Positions 50,618 to 57,555 of a stretch of DNA of 64,000 nucleotides are shown piece after piece. Position 1 is the first letter of the stretch, and the number at the start of each line of letters is the position of its first letter. Both the position numbers and the translations under genes were made by a program. The notes under the pieces were generated by a model that saw only the letters and a list, made by a program, of their open reading frames with translations, was not told where the DNA came from and ran no database searches. Source of the DNA: Pelomonas sp963422775 (GTDB taxonomy: Bacteria; Pseudomonadota; Gammaproteobacteria; Burkholderiales; Burkholderiaceae_C); contig CAUJSJ030000103.1 of the NCBI GenBank assembly GCA_963422775.4, positions 62,001 to 126,000 on the forward strand, given 5' to 3'.

Positions 50618-51595
50618 CGGGCGTTGGCCTTGTTGGCGGCGGCGTCGCGCTGGAAGTGGGCGTAGAGGGAGTCGAGCACGGTGCCCATCTCGGCCAGCAG
50701 CGCGTCGTCGTCGCTCAGGCGCTCGCGGGCGCCCGACATGACGGCCTCGAAGCCCTTGGCTTCGGGCACCGGGTCGCCGCCTACGTCCAGGGCGTGGACG
50801 ATGGCCGCCAGGCGCAGCAGCGCGGCATCACCTTCCAGGCCAAAGCTGGCCATCAGCGTCTCGAAGCTCACGCGATTGCCGACGTGGGTGAAGGCTGCGC
50901 CGTCGAAGTCGAAGCCCAGGGCATCGCCGGGGCAGTCCGAGGGTTGGGTCAGCCAATGGAAGCGGGGCCTGCCTGTCGATGAAGCGGGCGATCAGCCAGG
51001 CGCAGGCGACGCGGTCCACCCACAGCCGGCGGCGCGTGGCCCAGGTGCGGCCCTGGTAGTCGGCAAGGTCCAGGCGTGGGATGCGGCCCGCGGTCTCCTG
51101 CGGCTCGCCCGGCGACAGCAGGCTCTCGATGCGTCTGCTGAAGTCGGTCCAGGCTGCTTCGGCCTCCACGGCGGCCTCGCCGGGGAAGAAGTCGATGGCA
51201 CGCAACGCGTCGAACTCGCGCTGCAGCTTGCGTTGCAGGCGGATGAGTTCGGCGGGCGCCAGGCTGGCGAGGCCGGCATGGGCTGCCTTCCAGGCATCAC
51301 GCAGTTCGGCGTAGTCCGCGTGGCGGTCGAAGAGGTGGCGGAAGGCGGCTGCCTCTTCCGCTGAGTGGGGCAGGACGGCCAGCAGCCAGGCGCTGCCGCC
51401 TTCGCGCAAGCACTCGTCTGCCAGGGCCTGCAGCGCCTGCACGCGCCCGGGGCTGCCTGGCAGCAGGTAGGCGCCATCGCGCAGGGCGGCGCAGCCCTGC
51501 GCCTTCAGGCCCCGCCAGACGCGCATGCGGGCGGTGGCACCCGAGCTTGGCAGGGAGACGACCAGCAGCAACCATGAATCATTGGGCTCTTTCAT
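50614..51595 (-). pseudogene. chrB: Chromate resistance regulator ChrB, split by a one-base frameshift
   Basis: The first frame runs from MKEPNDSWLLLVVSLPSSGATARMRVWRGLKAQG (51595) to WVDRVACAWLIARFIDRQA. Homology continues in the other frame as RFHWLTQPSDCPGDALGFDFDGA...VSFETLMASFGLEG to 50614. Deleting one G from the plus-strand run 50964-50967 joins them into a ChrB of about 326 residues. ChrB is the chromate-sensing regulator of chr operons. The protein is otherwise undamaged. The start is 7 nt after a -10 element, with an apparently leaderless mRNA. Confidence 0.88.
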
Positions 51596-51602
51596 GTAGG
51601 GA

Positions 51603-51631
51603 AGAGTACAAGAATGTAGTACGAAGGACAA
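51603..51631 (-). promoter_or_regulatory. chrBAC operon promoter
   Basis: -35 TTGTCC (51626-51631), a 17-bp spacer and -10 TACTCT (51603-51608); the chrB ATG begins 7 nt further. The spacer reads TTCGTACTACATTCTTG, and GTAC recurs 9 bp apart (GTACTACATTCTTGTAC) across the spacer and -10, a possible ChrB operator. Confidence 0.65.
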
Positions 51632-51698
51632 ATATGTGGGGTTGAGCACGTCTAGCCGCCGCGACTGCAGCCGTGTTAGCGTTCGGTTCTCAAATGTT

Positions 51699-51710
51699 GG
51701 TAGCGCTACC
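51699..51710. promoter_or_regulatory. LacI-family operator GGTAGCGCTACC
   Basis: This perfect 12-bp palindrome has the central AGCGCT typical of LacI-type sugar repressors (for example the xylose motifs of Caulobacter), 20 bp before the beta-helix gene start. An imperfect half-site GTTAGCG lies at 51675-51681. No LacI gene is in the window. Confidence 0.65.
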
Positions 51711-51730
51711 TTGGTGCTTCAGGAGACTGC

Positions 51731-53563
51731 ATGACGTCCGTGTTCCGCCTGCGCCGCTGGGTCGGCGCCCTCGGCTTGCTGGCCGCGCAACTGCTAGGGG
51801 CTGCAGCTTTCGCCCAGCCGTCCGGCGGCCCCTACGGCCCGGTGCCGCAACGCTACGCGGTGCCCAAGGCGGCACACGTCTACTTCGTGGCGCCGGACGG
51901 CAAGGCGCCGGCTTCGGGCGCGTCGATCAGCGAGCCCACCTCCATCGAGGCCGCCGTCACGCGTGTCGTCACCGGCGACGCCATCGTCATGCGCGGCGGC
52001 ATTTACCGCAGCGGCGGCTTGCAGCTCAACCAGGGCATCACCATCCAGCCCTATCTGGACGAGATCCCGGTGCTCAAGGGCACGCGCGTGGCAACCGAGT
52101 GGCAGAACCTGGGCAACAACGTCTGGCGCACGAAGTGGGCCACGCTGTTCCCGGCGCAGCCTATGGGCTGGTGGCAACCCGACCGCGAAGGCGCCCTGAC
52201 GCCGCTGCACCGCTTCAACAACGACATGGTGTTTGTCGACGGCGAGCCGCTGCAGTCGGCCGGGTGGGCGGGCGAGATGGGGGCCAAGGGCTACTACATC
52301 GACTACGCCAAGGGGCATGTTTACATCGGCGTGAACCCGGCCGGCAAGCTGGTCGAGATCACCGCGCACGACATCGCGCTGCACCGCCCCTCGCGCCCCG
52401 TGCACGGCAAGGCCTCGGACCGCAAGGGCCCGACGCTGCGCGGCATCACCTTCACGCAGTACGCCTACCGCGCCATCGACATCGAGGGCAAGAAGCCGTC
52501 GACGCTGGTGTCCGAGGAACCCACCGACGACCCCGTCGGCCCGTCACCCGAAAGCGAGCATGGCAAGGAGGTGGTGGGCACGCTGCTGGAGAACGTCACC
52601 ATCAGCCACTGCTCGCGCGTGGCCGGCTTCTTCCGCGGTGACAAGCTCGTCATCCGCAACTCGCTGGTGAGCGACACCAGCACCGAAGGCATCTACGTCA
52701 TCGGCTCGTCCGACGTGCTGCTGGAGCGCAACATCGTCCGCCGCAACAACGTCGAGCGTTTGACGGGCTACTACCCGGCCGCGGTGAAGATCTTCAACCA
52801 GTCTCACCGCGTCACGGTGCGCGACAACCTCATCGTCGAGCAGCCCAACTCCAACGGCGTCTGGTACGACGTGGGCAACCGCGATGGCGTCTTCGCCAAC
52901 AACTACGTCGAGGGCACGCAGGCGGGGCTCTTCTTCGAGATCAGCAAGGGCATCACCGTGGCCGGCAATGTGTTCGTGAACAACCAGCAGGGTGTGCGCA
53001 TCCTGAACAGTGCCGGCGCCAGGATTCATCACAACACCTTCGTCAACTCGCCCGTGCTCATCGATCGCAACGAGCGCAGCGCTCAGGGCGATCATTTCGG
53101 CTGGCATCCGCAGACGGGGCCGGACGTCAACGAGCGTGTGGGCCATGTCTTCGAGGGCAATCTGCTGGTGGCTGATGCCGCGCTGAAAGGGCCGCTGCTG
53201 CGCGTGGAGCAATCGCCCGCCACCTGCGGCAAGGTCACGCAGGCCATGACGGAGCGGGTCGACGGCAACGTCTACGTGCGCGCTGGCAGCGGGCAGCCGC
53301 TCGTCAGCTGGGCGCCCGTGCCGGGCTCGCCCTGCCAGGCGCAGTTCGCCAGTCTCGACGACTTTCGCCAGGCGGTGCCGGGCGTGGAAGCCAAGGGCAG
53401 GTCGCTGACTCCGTACGAGGGTGCCGTCTTCCGTAGCCCGGAGCTGCGCCGCTTCGAGCTGGCCCGCGTGCCCGAGGGCGTGCAGCCGTTGCCTGTAGCG
53501 CAGTCGCTGCGCGAGTTGCTGGGCTGGACCGAGGCCAACCATCTGCCCGGCGCCTACCGCTAG
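51731..53563 (+). CDS. Secreted right-handed parallel beta-helix protein (polysaccharide lyase-like)
   Basis: The 610-residue product has a signal peptide (LLAAQLLGAAAFAQ). A Pel9A/DUF1565-like opening (YFVAPDGKAPASGASISEPTSIEAAVTRVVTGDAIVMRGGIYR) is followed by many beta-helix coils (NVTISHCSRVAGF, DVLLERNIVRRNN, VTVRDNLIVEQPN, ITVAGNVFVNNQ, ARIHHNTFVNS). The fold and the LacI-type operator suggest cleavage of a plant or algal polysaccharide. Catalytic residues cannot be fixed, so lyase activity is inferred. No signature beyond the fold identifies the substrate. The 3' end overlaps the convergent permease stop. Confidence 0.85.
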   Translation: MTSVFRLRRWVGALGLLAAQLLGAAAFAQPSGGPYGPVPQRYAVPKAAHVYFVAPDGKAPASGASISEPTSIEAAVTRVVTGDAIVMRGGIYRSGGLQLNQGITIQPYLDEIPVLKGTRVATEWQNLGNNVWRTKWATLFPAQPMGWWQPDREGALTPLHRFNNDMVFVDGEPLQSAGWAGEMGAKGYYIDYAKGHVYIGVNPAGKLVEITAHDIALHRPSRPVHGKASDRKGPTLRGITFTQYAYRAIDIEGKKPSTLVSEEPTDDPVGPSPESEHGKEVVGTLLENVTISHCSRVAGFFRGDKLVIRNSLVSDTSTEGIYVIGSSDVLLERNIVRRNNVERLTGYYPAAVKIFNQSHRVTVRDNLIVEQPNSNGVWYDVGNRDGVFANNYVEGTQAGLFFEISKGITVAGNVFVNNQQGVRILNSAGARIHHNTFVNSPVLIDRNERSAQGDHFGWHPQTGPDVNERVGHVFEGNLLVADAALKGPLLRVEQSPATCGKVTQAMTERVDGNVYVRAGSGQPLVSWAPVPGSPCQAQFASLDDFRQAVPGVEAKGRSLTPYEGAVFRSPELRRFELARVPEGVQPLPVAQSLRELLGWTEANHLPGAYR

Positions 53564-54381
53564 CGCGTCAGCCAGCGCCTCAGCGCGAAGCTCGCACCGT
53601 CCACCAGCGCCACCAGAACGAGCATCGCCGCCAGTACCGTGGCCGTCTTGTCCATCTGGAACAGGCCCATGTGGAACATCAGCAGTTGGCCCAACCCGCC
53701 CGCGCCGACAACGCCCAGCACGGCCGCGGCGCGGATGTTGTTCTCCCAGCGGTACAACGTGTAGCTCATCAGCTGCGGCAGCACCTGGGGAAGCGTGGCG
53801 TAGAGGAACACTCGCAGCGTGCCGGCACCCTGGGCGCGCAGCGCGGCGCCGGGGCCGGGCGGCGCGTTCTCGATGGCCTCGGCAAAGAGCCGCCCCAGCA
53901 CGCCGCTGGTGTGGATGGCCAGGGCCAGCGTTCCGGCAAACGGCCCCAGGCCTGCGCTGATGAGCAGCATGGAGGCCCACACCAGCTCCGGCACCGAGCG
54001 CAGCGCATTCAGCAGCAATCGCACCGCAGCGCGCGCCGCACCCGGCAGCCGGCTGGCGGGCAGGGCCATGGCCACGCCGGCCAGGGCCGCCAGCACCGTG
54101 CCCAGGGCGGACATCGCCAGCGTTTCCCACGCGCCGGCCGCCACGCGGGCGACGAAGGCCGGGCTCAGGTCCGGTGGCACGAATTCGCGAAGGAAGCGGC
54201 CCATGCTGGCCAGCGATTCGCCGGACAGGAAGCTGCCGAGCTTGAGGTCGAGCGACGCGAAGCTGGCCACCACGAGGGCCAGCACCCCGGCCACCAGCCA
54301 GGCGGCGCGGCTGCGCGCGTCGAACAGCGGTGGCGGCAGGCGGTAGCGGAGGTTGGCGGCCTTGTTGCGTGGCATGCTCAT
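53560..54381 (-). CDS. phnE: PhnE-type ABC transporter permease (second copy)
   Basis: The 273-residue permease has five to six helices and a binding-protein-dependent inner-membrane loop (LRAQGAGTLRVFLYATLPQVLPQLMSYTLYRWENNIRAAAVLGVVGAGGLG). It resembles PhnE of phosphonate/phosphite-type importers. The start overlaps the stop of the upstream permease (ATGA). With phnC and the first permease it forms a divergent partner of selD, so selenium-oxyanion import is a plausible alternative to phosphonate. Confidence 0.85.
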   Translation of the reverse strand: MSMPRNKAANLRYRLPPPLFDARSRAAWLVAGVLALVVASFASLDLKLGSFLSGESLASMGRFLREFVPPDLSPAFVARVAAGAWETLAMSALGTVLAALAGVAMALPASRLPGAARAAVRLLLNALRSVPELVWASMLLISAGLGPFAGTLALAIHTSGVLGRLFAEAIENAPPGPGAALRAQGAGTLRVFLYATLPQVLPQLMSYTLYRWENNIRAAAVLGVVGAGGLGQLLMFHMGLFQMDKTATVLAAMLVLVALVDGASFALRRWLTR

Positions 54382-55202
54382 CCCAATGCCCGCCGCAGCG
54401 CGGCGCTCAGTTGGTCGGCCAGCGCGACGAGGGCGACGAAGACGAGCAGCATCGTCATCACTTCACCGCCGGCGAACATCTTCATCGAACCGTCCATCTG
54501 CTGGCCCAGCCCGCCGGCGCCGACGAAGCCCAGCACCACCGAGCTGCGGATGGCGCACTCCCAGCGGTAGACGGTGTAGCTCGTCAGCTCGGCCGCGTTC
54601 TGCGGCAGCAGGCCGTAGGCAAAGGCCTGCAACCGGCTGGCGCCGTTGCGCAGCAGCGTCTGCGTGACCTGCACATCGCCGCTCTCCAGGATCTCGGCGT
54701 AGACCTTGCCCAGCATGCCGCCGTAGGTCAGCGCGATCGCCAGCACGCCGGCCGCCGGGCCCAGGCCCACGACACGCACGAAGACGAGCGCCCACACCAG
54801 CTCCGGCATGCTACGCAGCAGGATGAGCAGCAGCCGCACCGCCTGGCGCACGGCGTAGGGCAGGGCGGCCATGCGGCCCGTCAACGCCGAGATCGACAGC
54901 GTGCGTGTAGCCGCCAGCGTCAGCGGCATGGCGATGACGAGGCCCAGCGTGATGCCCGCCGTGGCGATGGCCACAGTGCGCCAGGTCTCGCGCGCCAGCA
55001 TCAGCAGGAAGTCGCCGCCGAAAGCCGGCGGCAGGAAGCTGCCGACGAAGCGGCCCGTCACGCGCAGCGAGTCGGCCTCCAGCAGCAGCCAGGGCTTGAA
55101 CTCGGTGGCCACCAGCAGGGGCCACAGCAGCACGAGTGCGGTGGCTGAGAGGCCCAGGCGCCCCAGCCAGGCCGGGTCGCGTCGAGCGGGATTCAGCGGC
55201 AA
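54378..55202 (-). CDS. phnE: PhnE-type ABC transporter permease (first copy)
   Basis: This 274-residue permease is a paralogue of the next gene. The coupling loop is LLRNGASRLQAFAYGLLPQNAAELTSYTVYRWECAIRSSVVLGFVGAGGLG. Other landmarks are LLILLRSMPELVWALVFV and ALTYGGMLGKVYAEILES. Two different permeases imply a heterodimeric channel. It overlaps phnC by 10 bp. No periplasmic binding-protein gene lies in the operon or next to it. Confidence 0.87.
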   Translation of the reverse strand: MPLNPARRDPAWLGRLGLSATALVLLWPLLVATEFKPWLLLEADSLRVTGRFVGSFLPPAFGGDFLLMLARETWRTVAIATAGITLGLVIAMPLTLAATRTLSISALTGRMAALPYAVRQAVRLLLILLRSMPELVWALVFVRVVGLGPAAGVLAIALTYGGMLGKVYAEILESGDVQVTQTLLRNGASRLQAFAYGLLPQNAAELTSYTVYRWECAIRSSVVLGFVGAGGLGQQMDGSMKMFAGGEVMTMLLVFVALVALADQLSAALRRALG

Positions 55203-56020
55203 AGCATCACCACGGGCATCGCCAGTGCGGGCGGCCCGTCGGCCGGCAGGGCGCCGTGCAGCTCGTGCTCATGCGACGCGTACAGCCGCGCCAGCAGCTC
55301 GGGCGTCACCTCGGCGGAGGGCAGGTCGAATACCAGCCGGCCGTCGCGCAGGCCCAGGATGCGCGGGAAATGGGCCAGCGCGGCGTCCACCTGGTGCAGC
55401 GTGGCGATGAGCGAGATCTTTCGTTCGGCGGCCTCGCGCACCAGGGCCGAGACCGCGCGCTGGGCGCGGGCCGGGTCGAGTGCAGAGAGGGGCTCGTCCA
55501 CCAGCCACAGCCGCGCCGGCGACACCAGCGCCCGCGCCAGGCCCACGCGCTGGCGCTCGCCGCCGGAGAGGCGGTCCACGCGCTCGAAGAGCTTGTCGCT
55601 GAGCTCGAAGGCGTCCAGCGCCTCGTCGGCGGCGGGAATGTCCACCGGATAGAACAGCGAGCGCAGCGCCGTCCACAGGCTCCAGCTCGGCAGCCGGCCG
55701 GCGAGCACGGCCGTGACGACGCGCTGGCGCGGCGGCAGCGGCGGCACCTGGGGCACGAGGATGAGCTTGCCGCGCAGGCGCTGCAGCGCGCGCCGCGGCA
55801 GCGTCCAGGGCACGATGCCGTCCATGCTGAGGCTGCCGGCCGACGACGGGCGGGCGCAGGCCAGCACTTCCAGCAGCGTCGTCTTGCCGGCGCCCGAAGG
55901 GCCGATCACCGCCAGCTGCTCTGCTGCTGCGATCTGCAGGCTCAGCGCGGTCAGCGCATCGGGCGCACCGCGCCGTGCAGTGGCGTGGCGTGCGGACAGG
56001 TCTTTCAGGGCGATCTTCAC
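55193..56020 (-). CDS. phnC: PhnC-type ABC transporter ATPase
   Basis: The 275-residue ATPase has Walker A (GPSGAGKTT), signature (LSGGERQRVGLARALV), Walker B (LWLVDEPLSALD) and H-loop (IATLHQVDAAL). No ATG fits; the family N-terminus (KIALKDLSARH) begins at GTG 56020. TAGAGT on the minus strand ends 7 nt upstream. It is divergent from selD with only 29 bp between starts and mirror-image -10 elements, so the importer and selenophosphate synthesis are probably co-expressed. Confidence 0.88.
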   Translation of the reverse strand: MKIALKDLSARHATARRGAPDALTALSLQIAAAEQLAVIGPSGAGKTTLLEVLACARPSSAGSLSMDGIVPWTLPRRALQRLRGKLILVPQVPPLPPRQRVVTAVLAGRLPSWSLWTALRSLFYPVDIPAADEALDAFELSDKLFERVDRLSGGERQRVGLARALVSPARLWLVDEPLSALDPARAQRAVSALVREAAERKISLIATLHQVDAALAHFPRILGLRDGRLVFDLPSAEVTPELLARLYASHEHELHGALPADGPPALAMPVVMLCR

Positions 56021-56049
56021 GGCGCCGACTCTATCGGTAGAGTGACGCC
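56021..56049. promoter_or_regulatory. Symmetric bidirectional promoter between phnC and selD
   Basis: The 29-bp gap is an inverted repeat with ACTCTA-TCGG-TAGAGT at its centre (56028-56043) and GGCG/CGCC at its ends. Each arm reads as a -10 (TAGAGT) for the gene it faces, 6 nt before selD ATG and 7 nt before phnC GTG. Both mRNAs would be leaderless. The same repeat could bind a regulator. Confidence 0.55.
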
Positions 56050-57123
56050 ATGAATGCACCCGCCAACCCCAAGCCCACCGCCGAACCCCGCCTGACCTCG
56101 TTGTCCCACGGTGGCGGCTGCGGCTGCAAGATCGCGCCGGGCGTGCTGTCCGAGATCCTGAAGAGCACGACGGCCATGCCCATCCCAAAGGAGTTGCTGG
56201 TTGGCATCGAGACCTCGGACGACGCGGCCGTCTACCAGCTCAACGACGAGCAGGCGCTGATCGCGACCACGGACTTCTTCATGCCCATCGTCGACGACCC
56301 TTTCGACTTCGGCCGCATTGCCGCGACGAACGCGATCAGCGACGTCTACGCGATGGGCGGGCGGCCCATCCTGGCGCTGGCCCTGGTCGGCATGCCGGTC
56401 AACGTGCTGTCCACGCAGACGATTGGTCGCGTGCTGGACGGCGGCGCATCGGTTTGCCGTGCAGCCGGCATTCCCATCGCCGGCGGCCACACCATCGATT
56501 CCGTCGAGGCCATCTACGGCCTCGTGGCGCTGGGCCTCGTGCATCCCAAGCGCGTCAAGCGCAACGCCGACGCGCGGCCGGGCGACGTGCTGGTGCTGGG
56601 CAAGCCGCTGGGCGTGGGCGTCATGAGCGCCGCGCTGAAGAAGGAGCAGCTCGGCGCCGAGGGTTATGCCCGCATGATCGACACGACGACCAAGCTCAAC
56701 ACGCCGGGGCCCGACCTCGCCGCGCTGCCGGGCGTGCATGCGTTGACCGATGTGACCGGCTTCGGTCTGGCCGGCCATGCGCTGGAGCTGGCGCGCGGCG
56801 CGGGCTGCACCGTGGAGATCGACTGGCGCGCCGTGCCGCTGCTGGCAGGCGCGCGCGAGCTGGCCCAGCGCGGCTTCGTCACCGGCGCGTCGGGGCGCAA
56901 CTGGGCGGGCTACGGGCAGGACATCCAGCTGCCGGCTAGCTTCGCTGCCGAGGACCGCGCGCTGCTGACCGATCCGCAGACCAGCGGTGGACTGCTGGTG
57001 TCCTGCGAGCCCAATGCCGTCGACGCGGTGCTGGCGATCTTCGCCAGCCATGGCTTCGGTGCGGCGGCTGTCGTGGGTCGCGTGCTGGCAGCGGGGCCGA
57101 AGCCGTTGTTGGTGCAGGGCTGA
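56050..57123 (+). CDS. selD: Selenide, water dikinase SelD
   Basis: This 357-residue enzyme makes selenophosphate from selenide and ATP, the selenium donor for selenocysteine and 2-selenouridine tRNA. The catalytic Cys24 and Lys27 are in HGGGCGCKIAPG, equivalent to Cys17 and Lys20 of the E. coli enzyme, so this is the Cys form, not a selenoprotein. The ATP and metal region is DDAAVYQLNDEQALIATTDFF and GGHTIDSVEAIYGL. No selA, selB or selU gene is in the window. Confidence 0.97.
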   Translation: MNAPANPKPTAEPRLTSLSHGGGCGCKIAPGVLSEILKSTTAMPIPKELLVGIETSDDAAVYQLNDEQALIATTDFFMPIVDDPFDFGRIAATNAISDVYAMGGRPILALALVGMPVNVLSTQTIGRVLDGGASVCRAAGIPIAGGHTIDSVEAIYGLVALGLVHPKRVKRNADARPGDVLVLGKPLGVGVMSAALKKEQLGAEGYARMIDTTTKLNTPGPDLAALPGVHALTDVTGFGLAGHALELARGAGCTVEIDWRAVPLLAGARELAQRGFVTGASGRNWAGYGQDIQLPASFAAEDRALLTDPQTSGGLLVSCEPNAVDAVLAIFASHGFGAAAVVGRVLAAGPKPLLVQG

Positions 57124-57147
57124 CGGCTGCGCGCGGCCGAGCGCCGG

Positions 57148-57543
57148 TCAGAACCGGTAGCAGTGGTCCGGCTGCGCTTCGCCGCCGGCGACCGGCACGC
57201 CGGATGACGCGACCGTCGCGCCGGGATACGGCCCCTTCTGGCAGGCGATCAAGGCTTCCCGGCTGCCCTGCACACCCCACTCGATGAAGGACTGGCGCGG
57301 TTCCAGCCTGATCGCCTGCTTGGCACGGCGCTGAACGGCTGTGCCGTCGTCCGCCGCCGCGGCGACGGTCGGCCGCGCCACTGTCGGCGGCAGCCGCATG
57401 TCCAACGGCTCGGGCGGGGCCGCATGGCCTGCCGGGGAGGCGGGCGCAGGTTCGTCGGGGGGCGTCGCATGCGCACACGGCAGCGCGAGCACCGCTGCAC
57501 ACAGCAGGACCAGGGACAGCTGCGAAACCGACCGCTTCGGCAT
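57148..57543 (-). CDS. Exported hypothetical protein downstream of mshL
   Basis: The 131-residue product has a signal peptide (SQLSLVLLCAAVLALPCAHA), a Pro/Ala-rich stretch (25-65) and a C-terminal part with QSFIEWGVQGSREALIACQKGPYPG and a terminal QPDHCYRF. Two Cys residues in the last 35 could form a disulfide. I recognise no family. It follows mshL by 12 bp on the same strand, so it may be the last gene of the MSHA operon and act with the pilus or secretin. Confidence 0.6.
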   Translation of the reverse strand: MPKRSVSQLSLVLLCAAVLALPCAHATPPDEPAPASPAGHAAPPEPLDMRLPPTVARPTVAAAADDGTAVQRRAKQAIRLEPRQSFIEWGVQGSREALIACQKGPYPGATVASSGVPVAGGEAQPDHCYRF

Positions 57544-57555
57544 TTAGGGCGCTGC

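Noticed and set aside
57121..57150. Third copy of the structured repeat (GCGGCCGAGCGCCGG)
   Set aside because: Only a 15-bp partial likeness to block B in reverse orientation; no second block and no paired stem.
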